Shown here one piece after another: positions 1 to 12,452 of a stretch of DNA of 64,000 bases. Within the stretch, counting starts at the first letter, position 1, and each line of letters starts with the position of its first letter. This DNA is from Zea mays (Eukaryota > Streptophyta > Magnoliopsida > Poales > Poaceae), in assembly GCF_902167145.1 (NCBI RefSeq), contig NC_050097.1, forward strand, positions 224,645,034 to 224,709,033. Reading direction: 5' to 3'. Position numbers and translations under genes: made by a program. The notes under the pieces were generated by a model. The model was given only the letters and a program-made list of their open reading frames with translations, was not told the DNA's origin and did not search any database.

Positions 1-318
1 GGTGATGGTGGTGGTGCACAGGGAGGAGACGACATTCCATGGGACACGGTAGGGGTTGAGGATGATTCACTTCTTATTTCCTCTTCTTTTTCCTTTTTGG
101 TGCTTGGTGCCAAAGAGGATAAGTGTTGACGATGGGAAAGGGTTCAATTTCTTTCTATTGTCATGGACGTTCTCAGCATTCTTAGATGTGTGAGATGAGA
201 AATATTAGAGTTAGGATAGCGCTCTGTGCATTCTAAACTTGGTTTGTAATAATTATTCTCTCACTCTTTATGTTGAACCTATCTACATTTATATATAAGC
301 ATGTTTCATTACTCCATA
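1..318. other. Unassigned left flank
   Basis: No convincing gene is visible in this stretch. It is AT-rich towards its right end and contains phrases such as 'tttttggtgcttggtgcc' that resemble the non-coding 3' region of copia elements, so it may be part of the older sequence into which gypsy element G1 inserted. The assignment is a weak inference. The G1 LTR begins at the TG at 319, and CCATA (314-318) would be the left target duplication if that boundary is right. Confidence 0.4.
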
Positions 319-1111
319 TGTCGGGTACCTGAGAACGGGTACCCAAAGAAGGCCCAAAAGACCCCCAAAGATGGCCCACTAACCGACCGACCCACCAGCC
401 GAACAACCTGGCGGGTCGAAATTGCCGACCAACCTACCTGCCGAGCAACACTATCGAGCAACTCAGCGAGGCGGGGCTACCGATCAACCTGCCTACCGAG
501 CAACCAACGAGGCTGGGTTGTCGTCAACCTGCCTGCCGAGCAACCCAGCGAGGTGGGGCTGCCAACCAACCTGCCTGCCGAGAAACCTAGTAAGATGACA
601 ACCGGCTCTCAAACGAACACCTCTGCAGGGGAAGAGCAGACCTAGTACTATCAAGCCACAACGGTACAATGATACATATCATCATCAAGTTGTGTCCAGA
701 CCATGGGAGTAGTAAAGAAGGGTCTCTATCAAGCACGACGCCGGATACGTATCCCCGCTGGCCAGTGGGTCCATTCAACGCCAACCAAAGGGACCTCAGC
801 ATCAGGGTCTCTACAGTGACCCATACACTAGAGGGGATAGAGAAATATGTCGTACCAGGCATACACCTGTGCATTATGAAAGGTGACACTAAGGGGATGA
901 CAGAAGATGAAGTTGTACCGAAGACACCCCTAAATCCCACCTCGAGCTGACTCGGTAGGACCCACCAAACACTGCTATATCTATATCAGAATAGCTACAG
1001 GAACTCATATGGCGAACGGACAAGACACGACGCCATACCAGGGGTATGAAGGCGCACGACCTAGCAGATGACACCATATGGGCTACGAGACCCAGAAGTA
1101 GGAGTCTGAAC
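319..1111 (+). repeat. G1 5' LTR, left part
   Basis: The LTR appears to start with TGTCGGGTACC at 319 and runs until S1 interrupts it after the TGAAC duplication (1107-1111). Positions 431-590 hold four imperfect units around 'cctgccgagcaac' spaced about 40-55 bp apart, a degenerate short tandem array. Open frames here are by-products of that repeat. The start coordinate rests only on the TG-type terminus, because no 3' LTR is present for comparison. Confidence 0.6.
1107..1111. repeat. TSD of S1 (TGAAC), left copy
   Basis: TGAAC abuts the TG of the S1 LTR and is repeated at 28779-28783 directly after the CA of the distal LTR. This proves that both LTRs belong to one insertion. Confidence 0.95.
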
Positions 1112-2412
1112 TGAAAGGGAATTAGGCTTACACCTATTTCCTAAATGATTTTGGTGGTTGAATTGCCCAACACAAATAATTGGACTAACTAGTTTGCTCT
1201 AGTGTATAAGTTATACAAGTGTCAAAGGTTCGCACTTAGCCAATAAAAAGACCAAGTATGGGGTTCAACAAAGAGAGCAAGGGATAACCGAAGGCACCTC
1301 TGGTCTGGCACACCGGACTATCCGGTGTGCCACCGGATAGTGTCCGGTGCACCAGAGGACTCCAAGTCAAACTCATCACCTTCGAGAAAATCCAGAGGCG
1401 CTCCACTATAATTCACCGGACTGTCCGGTGTACACCGGATAGTGTCCGGTGCCCCAGGGAAGAGCGGCTCTGGAACTCGCCAGCTTCGGGAAATTGCTCC
1501 GCTATAATTCACCGGACTGTCCGGTGTACACCGGACTGTCCGGTGAGCTAGCAGAGCAACGGCTACTTCGCACCAACGGTCACCTGCAGAAGCATTAAAT
1601 GCGCGCCAGAGCGCGCAGAAGTCAGAGACGCGCGCGCTGGCACACCGGACACTCTACAGTACATGTCCGGTGTGCCACCGGACATCCAGGTGGGCCTAGA
1701 AGACAGAGCTCCAACGGTCGGAACCCAACGGCCTTGGTGACGTGGCTGGCGCACCGGACATGTCCGGTGTGCACCGGACTGTCCGATGCACCATACGACA
1801 GTCAGCCACCACCAAACGACTAGTTTGGTGGTTGGGGCTATAAATACCCCCAACCACCCCACATTCAAGTCATCCAAGTTTTCCCACTTCAACTACTTAC
1901 AAGAGCTCTAGCATTCAATTCTAGACACACCCAAGTGATCAAATCCTCTCCAAACTCCACACAACGCCCTAGTGATTAGAGAGAGAGATTTGCTTGTGTT
2001 CTTTCGAGCTCTTGCGCTTGGATTGCTTTCTTCTTTCTTTGATTCTTCATTGCGATCAAACTCACTTGTAATTGAGGCAAGAGACTCCAATCTTATGGTG
2101 GTCCTTGTGGGAACTTTGTGTTCCAAGCATTTGAGAAGAGAAAGCTCACTCGGTCCGAGGGACCATTTGAGAGAGGGAAAGGGTTGAAAGAGACCCGGTC
2201 TTTGTGACCACCTCAACGGGGAGTAGGTTTGCGAGAACCGAACCTCGGTAAAACAAATCCGCGTGTCACACTCTTTATTTGCTTGAGATTTGTTTTGCAC
2301 CCTCTCTCTCGCGGACTCAATTATATTTCTAACGCTAACCCGGCTTGTAGTTGTTATTATTTTTGAGAATTTCAGTTTCGCCCTATTCACCCCCCCCTCT
2401 AGGCAACTTTCA
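1112..2412 (+). repeat. S1 5' LTR
   Basis: It begins TGAAAGGGAATTAGG and ends CTTTCA. U3 carries several CACCGGACTGTCCGGTG-type palindromes between about 1310 and 1800, some degraded (for example an 'actatcc' core near 1316). The TATA box is at 1839-1846, and a CT-rich leader follows. Its partner is 27503-28778. Confidence 0.95.
1808..1858 (+). promoter_or_regulatory. S1 LTR core promoter: TATA box in hairpin loop
   Basis: TATAAATA (1839-1846) lies in the 10-nt loop of a perfect 11-bp inverted repeat, GGTGGTTGGGG (1827-1837) against CCCCAACCACC (1848-1858). The left arm also overlaps a second perfect 10-bp inverted repeat with ACCACCAAAC (1808-1817), so it has two possible partners. The same arrangement recurs in the S2, S4, S5 and S6 LTRs. 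TATA function is inferred from position and sequence. Confidence 0.75.
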
Positions 2413-2430
2413 ATTAGTATCAGAACCCGG
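2413..2430 (+). other. S1 primer-binding site (degenerate)
   Basis: ATTAGTATCAGAACCC follows the LTR terminus directly. The Sirevirus consensus complementary to initiator methionine tRNA is TGGTATCAGAGC, so two positions have changed by G-to-A. Confidence 0.8.
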
Positions 2431-2460
2431 TGCTTCATTAGAGCCTAACCGCTCGAAGTG

Positions 2461-4365
2461 ATGTCGGGAGATCTCGCCAAGAAGGAGATGGATACCGGCG
2501 AAAAGCCCACTACAAGCAACGAGAAAGCTCTATCGGGAGAGTCCCGCAACAAGGAAAGGAGGAAGGAAAAGAAGAAGGAGAAGAAGACTTCCTCCCACAA
2601 GTCGCATCAGAGTGGCGACAAGATAAAGAAGATGAGGAAGGTGGTCTACTACGAGACCGACACTTCATCGCCATCTACCTCCGGCTCCGACGCACCCTCC
2701 ATAACTTCTAAGCGCCATGAGCGCAAGAAGTTTAGTAAGATCCCCTTACATTATCCTCGTACCTCTAGACATACTCCATTACTTTCCGTTCCATTAGGCA
2801 AACCACCAACCTTTGACGGTGAAGATTATGCTAGGTGGAGTGATTTAATGAAATTTCATCTAACCTCACTCCACAAAAGTATATGGAATGTTGTTGAGTT
2901 TGGAGCACAGGTACCATCCGTAGGGGATGAGGATTATGATGAGGACGAGGTGGCCCAAATCGAGCACTTCAACTCCCAAGCCACAACCATACTCCTCGCC
3001 TCTCTAAGTAAGGAGGAGTACAACAAGGTGCAAGGACTAAAAAGCGCCAAGGAAGTTTGGGACGTGCTCAAGACGACGCAAGAGGGTGATGAACTCACCA
3101 AGATCACCAAGCGGGAAACGATCGAGGGGGAGCTCAGTCGCTTCCGTCTTCGCCAAGGGGAGGAGCCACAAGATATGTACAACCGGCTCAAAACCTTGGT
3201 GAACCAAGTGCGCAACCTTGGGAGCAAAAAGTGGGATGACCACAAAGTGGTTAAGGTTATTCTAAGATCTCTTATTTTCCTTAACCCTACTCAAGTACAA
3301 TTAATTCGTGGTAATTCTAGATATACACTAATGACTCTCGAGGAAGTAATCGGGAATTTTGTGAGCTTTGAATTTATGATTAAGGGCTCACGGAAGATCA
3401 ACGAGCTTGACGGTCCCTCCACGTCCGAAGCTCAACCGGTTGCATTTAAGGCGACGGAGGAGAAGAAGGAGGAGTCTACACCAAATAGACAACCAATCGA
3501 CGCCTCCAAGCTCGACAATGAGGAAATGGCGCTCGTCATCAAGAGCTTCCGCCAAATCCTCAAACAAAGGAGGGGGAAAGACTACAAACCTCGCTCCAAG
3601 AAAGTGTGTTACAAATGTGGTAAGCCCGGTCATTTTATTGCAAAATGTCCTATATCTAGTGACAGTGACAGGGGCGACGACAAGAAGGGGAGAAGAAAGG
3701 AGAAGAAGAGATACTACAAGAAGAAGGGCGGCGATGCCCATGTTTGTCGGGAGTGGGACTCCGACGAAAGCTCTAGCGACTCCTCCGACGACGAGGACGC
3801 CGCCAACATCGCCGTCACCAAGGGACTTCTCTTCCCCAACGTCGGCCACAAGTGCCTCATGGCAAAGGACGACAAAAAGAAGAAGGTTAAATCTAAATCC
3901 TCCACTAGATATGAGTCTTCTAGTGATGAAAATGCTAGTGACGAGGAAGATAACTTACACACTCTTTTTGCCAACCTAAACATGCAACAAAAAGAAAGTT
4001 AAATGAATTAATTAGTGCCATCCATGAGAAGGATGATCTCTTAGACTCCCAAGAGGACTTCCTAATCAAGGAAAACAAAAAGCATGTTAAGGTTAAAAAT
4101 GCTTATGCTCTAGAAGTTGAAAAATGTGAAAAATTATCTAGTGAGCTAAGCACTTGCCATGAGACTATAGACAACCTTAGAAATGAAAATTCTAATTTGT
4201 TAGCTAAGGTTGATTCTATTGCTTGTAATGTTTCAATTCCCAATCTTAGAAATGGTAATAATAATTTGCTTGCTAAGATTGAAGAATTAAACATGTCTCT
4301 TGATAGCCTTAGGATTGAGAATGAAAAATTGCTTGCTAAGGCTAAAGATTTTGATGTTTGCAATA
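2461..4365 (+). pseudogene. S1 gag, 5' part (frameshifted, split by S2)
   Basis: Nucleocapsid/capsid protein of a Sirevirus. The ATG at 2461 is preferred over the upstream in-frame GTG. Visible parts in order are a Lys-rich N-terminus, a retrotransposon Gag/UBN2-like domain (about residues 105-290), a CCHC knuckle beginning CYKCGKPGHF (coding near 3607), a basic stretch, an acidic Ser/Asp/Glu tail and the start of a coiled coil. A one-base loss near 3995, in the run after 'atgcaacaaaaagaaa', shifts the frame; matching sequence continues in another frame to 4365, where S2 enters. The remainder of gag resumes at 13768. No functional full-length Gag can be made from this copy. Confidence 0.9.
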
Positions 4366-5678
4366 TGAAAGTCGCCTAGAGGGGGGGTGAATAGGGCGAA
4401 ACTGAAATTCTCAAGAATAATCACAACTACAAGCCGGGTTAGCGTTAGAAATATAATTAAGTCCACGAGAGAGGGTGCAAAACAAATCGCAAGTAAATAA
4501 GAGGTGTGACACGAGGATTTGTTTTACCGAGGTTCGGTTCTCGCAAACCTACTCCCTGTTGAGGTGGTCACAAAGACCGGGTCTCTTTCAACCCTTTCCC
4601 TCTCTCAAACGGTCCCTCGGACCGAGTGAGCTTTCTCTTCTCAATCACTTGGAACACAAAGTTCCTACAAGGACCACCACAAGATTGGTGTCTCTTGCCT
4701 CAATTACAAGTGAGTTTGATCGCAATGAAGAATCAAGAAAGAAGAAAGCAATCCAAGCGCAAGAGCTCGAAAGAACACAAGCAAATCTCTCTCTCTCTCT
4801 AAGCACTAGGGCGTTGTGTGGAATTTGGGAGAGGATTTGATCTCTTGAGTGTGTCTAGAATTGAATGCCTAGCTCTTGTAAGTGGTTGGAAGTGTGAAAA
4901 CTTGGATGCAATGAATGGTGGGTGGTTGGGGGTATTTATAGCCCCAACCACCAAACTAGCCGTTTGGTGGGGCTGATTGTCGTATGGTGCACCGGACAGT
5001 CCGGTGCACACCGGACATGTCCGGTGCGCCAGCCACGTCACCAACGCCGTTGGGATTCGACCGTTGGAGCATTGTCTTCTGGGCCCGCCTGGATGTCCGG
5101 TGGCGCACCGGACATGTACTGTAGAGTGTCCGGTGCGCCACAACGCGCGTGCCTGACTTCTGCGCGCTCTGGCGCGCATTAATTGCTGTTGCAGGTGACC
5201 GTTGGCGCGAAGTAGTCGTTGCCCCGCAGTTACACCGGACAGTCCAGTGTACACCGGACATGTCCGGTGAATTATAGCGGAGCAGCCGTCGCGGTTTCCC
5301 GAAGCTAGCGAGTTCCTGAGGCGGCTCTTCCTTGGAGCACCGGACAATGTCCGGTGTACACCGGTCAGTCCGGTGATTTATAGCAGAGCGCCTCTGGAAT
5401 TTCCCGAAGGTGACGAGTTTGAGTTGGAGTCCTCTGGTGCACCGGACACTGTCCGGTGGCACACCGGACAGTCCGGTGCGCCAGACCAGAGGTGCCTTCG
5501 GTTGTCCCTTTGCTCTTTTGTTGAACCCAATACTTGATCTTTTTATTGGCCAAGAGTGAACCTTTTACACCTGTATAACTTATGCACTAGAGCAAACTAG
5601 TTAGTCCAATTATTTGTGTTGGGCAATTCAACCACCAAAATCAATTAGGAAAATAGGTGTAAGCCTAATTCCCTTTCA
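4366..5678 (-). repeat. S2 3' LTR
   Basis: On the plus strand it reads TGAAAGTCGCC to CCCTTTCA, the reverse complement of the S1-type LTR. Palindrome units lie at about 4988-5480, upstream of the minus-strand TATA box at about 4932-4941. Its partner is 12453-13762; a visible difference is a longer CT repeat near 4790-4800. Confidence 0.95.
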
Positions 5679-6493
5679 ATCTCCCCCTTTTTGGTGATTG
5701 ATGCCAACACAAACCAAAGCAAGTATAGAAATGTATAATTGAACTAGTTTGCATAATGTAAGTGCAAAGGTTGCTTGGAATTTAAGCCAATATAAATACT
5801 TACAAGATATGCATGAATTGTTTCTTTGTTTTTAACATTTTGGACCACACTTGCACCACATGTTTTGTTTTTGCAAATTCTTTTGTAAATCCTTTTCAAA
5901 GATCTTTTGCAAATAGTCAAAGGCAAATGAATAAGATTTTGCAAAGCATCTTCAAGATTTGAAATTTTCTCCCCCTGTTTCAAATGCTTTTCCTTTGACT
6001 AAACAAAACTCCCCCTTAATGAAATCCTCCTCTTAGTGTTCAAGAGGGTTTTGATATTAATTTTGAAGAGGGTATACCAATTTGAAATTATATCACAAGT
6101 AAGATACCAATTTGAAAAATACTCTTTGAAAAACTAAAATTTTTGAAATTGGTGGTGGTGCAGTCCTTTTGCTTTGGGCTCATACTCTCTCCCCCTTTGG
6201 CATGAATCGCCAAAAACGGAATCATTAGAGCCCTTGGAATTACTCTCTCCCCCTTTGGTCATAAATAAATGAGTGAAGATTATACCAAAGGCGAAGTCCT
6301 CCCCCAAAGATGGAGAGTTGCTCGGAGTGACGGCGAAGGATGAGTTACGAAGTGGAAGCCTTTGTCTTCGCCGAAGACTCCAATTTCCTTTCAATACACC
6401 TATGACTTGGTTTGAAATAGACTTGAAAACACATTAGTCATAGCATATGAAAGAGACATGATCAAAGGTATATAAGTGAGCTATGTGTGCAAA
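5679..6493 (-). other. S2 post-pol region with polypurine tracts
   Basis: This is non-coding between pol and the 3' LTR. The LTR-proximal tract is read on the plus strand as ATCTCCCCCTTTTT (5679-5692). Further CTCCCCC tracts occur near 5970, 6010, 6190, 6250 and 6300, as is usual in Sireviruses. Short open frames here have no support. Confidence 0.8.
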
Positions 6494-9400
6494 TCAACAA
6501 AAGAAGTTCCTAGAATCAAGAATATTTAGCTCATGCCTAAGTTTGTTAAAAGTTTGTTCATCAAGAGGCTTAGTAAAGATATCGGCTAATTGATCTTTAG
6601 TATTAATGTAAGAAATCTCAGATCTCCCTTTTGTTGGTGATCCCTTAAAAAGTGATACCGAATGGCTATGTGTTTAGTGCGGCTATGCTCGACGGGATTG
6701 TCCGCCATTTTGATTGCACTCTCATTATCACATAGCAAAGGAACTTTGGTTAATTTGTAACCATAGTCCCTAAGGGTTTGCCTCATCCACAGTAGTTGCA
6801 CGCAACAATGTCCTGCGGCAATGTACTCGGCTTCGGCGGTAGAAAGAGCGACCGAATTTTGCTTCTTTGAAGCCCAAGACACCAAGGATCTTCCCAAGAA
6901 CTAGCAAGTCCCTGATGTGCTCTTTCTATTTATTTTACACCCCGCCCAATCGGCATCCGAATAACCAATCAAATCAAAGGTGGATCCCCTAGGATACCAA
7001 AGCCCAAACTTAGGAGTATAAACTAAATATCTCAAGATTCGTTTTACGGCCGTAAGGTGAGCTTCCTTAGGGTTGGCTTGGAATCTTGCACACATGCATA
7101 CGGAAAGCATAATATCCGGTCGAGATGCACATAAATATAGCAAAGAACCTATTATCGACCGGTATACCTTTTGATCGACGGATTTACCTCCCTCGTCGAG
7201 GTCGAGATGCCCATTGGTTCCCATGGGTGTCTTGATGGGCTTGGCATCCTTCATTCCAAACTTGCTTAGAATATCTTGAGTATACTTGGTTTGTCTTAGA
7301 AAGGTGCCCTCTTGGAGTTGCTTTACTTGAAATCCTAAGAAATACTTCAACTCCCCCATCATAGACATCTCGAACTTTTGTGTCATGATCCTACTAAATT
7401 CTTCACATGTAGACTCGTTAGTAGACCCAAATATAATATCATCAACATAAATTTGGCATACGAACAAGTCATTTTCAAGAGTTTTAGTGAATAAAGTAGG
7501 ATCGGCCTTTCCGACTTTGAAGCCATTAGTGATAAGGAAACCTCTAAGGCATTCATACCATGCTCTTGGGGCTTGCTTGAGCCCATAAAGCGCCTTAGAG
7601 AGTTTATAGACATGGTTAGGGTACTCACTATCTTCAAAGCCAGGAGGTTGCTCAACATAGACCTATTCCTTGATTGGTCCATTGAGGAAGGCACTTTTCA
7701 CGTCCATTTGATAAAGCTTAAAGCCATGGTAAGTAGCATAGGCCAATAATATACGAATTGACTCAAGCCTAGCTACGGGTGCATAGGTTTCACCGAAATC
7801 CAAACCTTCGACTTGGGAGTATCCTTTGGCCACAAGTCGAGCTTTGTTCCTTGTCACCACACCATGCTCGTCTTGCTTGTTGCAGAAGACCCATTTGGTT
7901 CCTACAACATTTTGATTAGGATGTGGAACTAAATGTCATACCTCATTCCTAGTGAAGTTGTTGAGCTCCTCTTGCATCGCCACAACCCAATCCGAATCTT
8001 GAAGTGCTTCCTCTACCCTGTGTGGCTCAATAGAGGAAACAAAGGAGTAATGCTCACAAAAATGTGCAACACGAGATCTAGTGGTTACCCCCTTATGAAT
8101 GTCGCCAAGGATGGTGTCGACGGGGTGATCTCGTTGGATTGCTTGGTGGACTCTTGGGTGTGGCGGCCTTTGTTCTTCATCCTCCTTGTCTTGATCATTT
8201 GCATCTCCCCCTTGATCATTGCCGTCATCTTGAGGTGGCTCATTTGCTTGATTTTCTCCTTCATCAACCTGAGCCTCATCCTCATTTTGAGTCGGTGGAG
8301 ATGCTTGCGTGGAGGAGGATTGTTGATCTTGTGCATTTGGAGGCTCTTCGGATTCCTTAGGACACACATCTCCAATGGACATGTTCCTTAGCGCGATGCA
8401 CGGAACCTCTTCAATACCTATCTCATCAAGATCAACTTGCTCTACTTGAGAGCCGTTAGTCTCATCAAACACAACGTCACAAGAAACTTCAACTTGTCCG
8501 GAGGACTTGTTAAAGACTCTATATGCCCTTGTGTTTGAATCATATCCTAGTAAAAAGCCTTCTACAGTCTTAGGAGCAAATTTAGATTTTCTACTTCTTT
8601 TAACAAGAATAAAGCATTTGCTACCAAAGACTCTAAAATACGAAATGTTGGGCTTTTTACCGGTTAGGAGTTCATACGATGTCTTCTTGAGGATTCGGTG
8701 TAGATACAACCGGTTGATGGCGTAGCAGGCGGTGTTGACCGCCTCGGCCCAAAACCGATCCGAAGTCTTGTACTCATCAAGCATGGTTCTTGCCATGTCC
8801 AAAAGAGTTCGATTCTTCCTCTCCACTACACCATTTTGTTGTGGGGTGTAGGGAGAAGAGAACTCATGCTTGATGCCCTCCTCCTCAAGGAAGCCTTCAA
8901 TTTGAGAGTTCTTGAACTCCGTCCCGTTGTCGCTTCTTATTTTCTTGACCCTTAAGCTGAACTCATTTTGAGCCCGTCTCAAGAATCCCTTTAAGGTCTC
9001 TTGGGTTTGAGATTTTTCCTGCAAAAAGAACACCCAAGTGAAGCGAGAATAATCATCCACAATTACTAGACAGTACTTACTCCCGCCGATGCTTATGTAA
9101 GCAATCGGGCCGAATAGATCCATGTGTAGGAGCTCCAGTGGCCTGTCAGTCGTCATGATGTTCTTGTGTGGATGATGGGCACCAACTTGCTTTCCTGCTT
9201 GGCATGCGCTACAAATCCTGTCTTTCTCAAAATGAACATTTGTTAGTCCTAAAATGTGTTCTCCCTTTAGAAGTTTGTGAAGATTCTTCATCCCAACATG
9301 GGTTAGTCGGCGGTGCCAGAGCCAACCCATGTTAGTCTTAGCAATTAAGCATGTGTCGAGTTCAGCTCTATCAAAATCTACTAAATATAGCTGACCCTCT

Positions 9401-9735
9401 AACACACCTTTAAATGCTATTGAATCATCACTTCTTCTAAAGACAGTGACACCTATATCAGTGAAAAGACAGTTGTAACCCATTTTGCATAATTGAGATA
9501 CAGAAAGCAAATTGTAATCTAATGAATCTACAAGAAAAACATTGGAAATAGAGTGGTCAGGAGATATAGCAATTTTACCCAATCTTTTGACCAAACCTTG
9601 ATTTCCATCCCCGAATGTGATCGCTCTTTGGGGATCTTGGTTTTTCTCGTAGGAGGAGAACATCTTTTTCTCCCCTGTCATGTGGTTTGTGCACCCGCTG
9701 TCGATAATCCAACTTGAGCCCCCGGATGCATAAAC
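6494..9735 (-). pseudogene. S2 pol (PR-IN-RT-RNase H), multiply broken
   Basis: This is the copia-order polyprotein. Protease D-S-G-C motif lies at about 9700, integrase HHCC and D-D-E core in 9340-8800, RT YVDD near 7450, and RNase H with a TAEAEY motif near 6840. Relative to the intact S3 frame it has a TGA for Trp (7936-7938), a stop replacing Glu just after the GPIKE motif (about 7663), a frame change before the next RT block, a stop replacing Gln near 6901, and a frameshift near 6620 that destroys the RNase H C-terminus. The end at 6494-6496 corresponds to the ancestral stop after DSRNFFC. Confidence 0.9.
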
Positions 9736-9748
9736 CTACAAAACATGT

Positions 9749-12405
9749 TTAGTTCTTGACTTTAGGTACCCAAATGATTTTGGGTCCTTTGGCATTAGAA
9801 ACAAGAACTTTGGGTACCCAAACACAAGTCTTTGACCCCTTGTGCTTGCCCCCAACATATTTGGCAACTACCTTGCCGGATTTGTTAGTCAAAACATATG
9901 ATGCATCAAAAGTTTTAAATGAAAAACTATGTTCATTTGATGCACTAGGAGTTTTCTTCTTAGGAAACTTAGCACGGGTTGGTTGCCTAGAACTAGATGT
10001 CTCACCCTTATACATAAAAGCATGGTTAGGACCAGAGTGAGACTTCCTAGAATGAATTCTCCTAATTTTGTCCTCAGGATAACCGGCAGGGTATAAAATG
10101 TAACCCTCGTTATCCTGAGGCATGGGAGCCTTGCCCTTAACAAAGTTGGACAATTTCTTTGGAGGGGCATTAAGTTTGACATTGCCTCCCTGTTGGAAGC
10201 CAATGCCATCCTTGATGCCAGGGCGTCTCCCACTATAGAGCATACTTCTAGCAAATTTAAATTTTTTATTTTCTAAGTTATGCTCGACAATTTTAGCATC
10301 TAATTTTGCTATATGATCATTTTGTTGTTTAATTAAAGCCATGTGATCATGTATAGCATTAACATCAACATCTCTACATCTAGTACAAATAGAAGTGTGC
10401 TCAACGGTAGATGTAGAGGGTTTGCAAGATTTTAATTCTACAACCTTAGCATGCAATATATCATTCTTTGTTCTAAGGTCGGAAATAGTAGCATTGCAAA
10501 CATCAAAATCTTTAGCCTTAGCAAGCAATTTTTCATTTTCATTTCTAAGGCTAGCAAGAGAAATGTTCAATTCTTCAATCCTAGCAAGTAAATCATCATC
10601 ATTATTTCTAGAATTGGTAATTGAAACATTACAAACATGAGAATCAACCTTAGCTAACAAATTAGCATTTTCATTTCTAAGGTTGTCTATTGTCTCATGG
10701 CAAGTGCTTAGCTCACTAGATAATTTTTCACATTTCTCAACTTCTAGAGCATAAGCATTTTTAACCTTAACATGCTTCTTATTTTATTTAATAAGGAAGT
10801 CCTCTTGGGTGTCCAAGAGATCATCCTTTTCATGAATAGCACTAATCAATTCATTAAGTTTCTCTTTTTGTTGCATGTTGAGGTTGGCAAAAAGAGTGCG
10901 CAAGTTATCTTCCTCATCACTAGCATTTTCATCACTAGAGGATTCATATCTAGTGGAGGATTTAGATTTAACCTTCTTTTTTTTGCCATCCTTTGCCATG
11001 AGGCACTTGTGGCCGACGTTGGGGAAGAGAAGGCCCTTGGTGACGACGATGTTGGCGGCGTCTTCGTCGTCGGAGGAGTCGCTAGAGCTTTCGTCGGAGT
11101 CCCACTCCCGACAAACATGGGCATCGCCGCCCTTCTTCTTGTAGTACCTTTTCTTCTCCTTTCTTCTCCCCTTCTTGTCATCACCCCTGTCACTGTCACT
11201 AGAAATAGGACATTTAGCTATAAAGTGACCGGGCTTACCACACTTGTAGCAAACCTTCTTGGAGCGGGGCTTGTAATCCTTCCCCCTCCTTTGCTTGAGG
11301 ATTTGCCGAAAGCTTTTGATGACAAGTGCCATCTCCTCGTTGTCGAGCTTGGAGGCATCAATTGGTTGTCTACTTGGTGTAGACTCCTCCTTCTTCTCCT
11401 CCGTGGCCTTGAATGCAACCGGTTGAGCTTCGGACGTGGAGGGACCGTCAAGCTCGTTGATTTTCCGTGAGCCCTTGATCATAAATTCAAAGCTCACAAA
11501 ATTCCCGATTACTTCCTCGGGGGTCATTAGTGTATATCTTGGGTTGCCACGAATTAATTGAACTTGAGTAGGGTTAAGAAAAATGAGAGATCTTAGAATA
11601 ACCTTAACCACCTCGTGGTCATCCCACTTTTTGCTCCCGAGGTTGCGCACTTGGTTCACCAAGGTTTTGAGCCGGTTGTACATGTCTTGTGGCTCCTCCC
11701 CTTGGCGTAGACGGAAGCGACCGAGCTCCCCCTCGATCGTTTCCCGCTTGGTGATCTTGGTGAGTTCATCACCCTCGTGCGCCGTTTTGAGTAAGTCCCA
11801 AATTTCCTTTGCACTCTTCAACCCTTGCACCTTGTTATATTCCTCTCTACTTAGAGAGGCAAGGAGTATGGTTGTGGCTTGGGAGTTGAAGTGCTCGATT
11901 TGGGCCACTTCGTCCTCATCATAATCCTCATCCCCTACGGATGGTACCTGTGCTCCAAACTCAACAACATTCCATATACTTTTGTGGAGTGAGGTTAGAT
12001 GAAATTTCATTAAATCACTCCACCTAGCATAATCTTCACCGTCAAAGGTTGGCGGTTTGCCTAATGGAAAGGAAAGTAATGGAGTATGTCTAGAAGTACG
12101 AGGATAATGTAAGGGGATCTTACTAAACTTCTTGCGCTCATGGCGCTTAGAAGTTATGGAGGGCGCGTCGGAGCCGGAGGTGGATGGCGATGAAGTGTCG
12201 GTCTCGTAGTAGACCACCTTCCTCATCTTCTTTATTTTGTCTCCACTCTGATGCGACTTGTGAGAGGAAGTCTTCTTTTCCTTCTTTTCCTTCTTTTTTC
12301 TTTCCTCTTCTCCTTGTTGCGGGACTCTTCCGATGAAGCCTTCCCATGGCTTGTAGCGGGCTTTTCGCCGGTCTCCATCTCCTTCTTGGCGTGATCTCCC
12401 GACAT
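9749..12405 (-). pseudogene. S2 gag, broken
   Basis: Start ATG is at 12405 and the ancestral stop TAA at 9749-9751. A frameshift lies in the A/G-rich Lys/Glu region between 12226 and 12405. A GAA-to-TAA change at about 10784 cuts the coiled coil after DFLIK, although the frame is otherwise recognisable through to 9749. The CCHC knuckle (CYKCGKPGHF) is present at about 11240. The lesions imply the copy is dead or depends on other elements. Confidence 0.88.
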
Positions 12406-12438
12406 CACTTCGAGCGGTTAGGCTCTAATGAAGCACCG

Positions 12439-12452
12439 GCTCCGATACCAAT
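12439..12452 (-). other. S2 primer-binding site
   Basis: The reverse complement reads ATTGGTATCGGAGC, one change from the Sirevirus consensus, immediately inside the 5' LTR. Confidence 0.8.

Noticed and set aside
1310..1800. Repeated CACCGGACTGTCCGGTG units as a CRISPR array
   Set aside because: The units are self-complementary, irregularly spaced and occur only in U3 of plant retrotransposon LTRs. They match Sirevirus palindromes, not CRISPR repeats.
4799..5553. Open frames rich in 'HRTVRCTPDSPV' in LTRs (also in 13040-13431, 16728-17302, 24411-25012, 36353-37010, 44202-44890)
   Set aside because: They are translations of the palindrome units, exist on both strands, and lack any domain.
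7933..8391. Hydrophobic ORFs opposite to pol (also 15868-16308, 39404-39862, 47908-48177)
   Set aside because: They are antisense shadows of the acidic Gln/Asp/Glu-rich linker in pol; Leu/Ile/His-rich reading is the complement of that bias.
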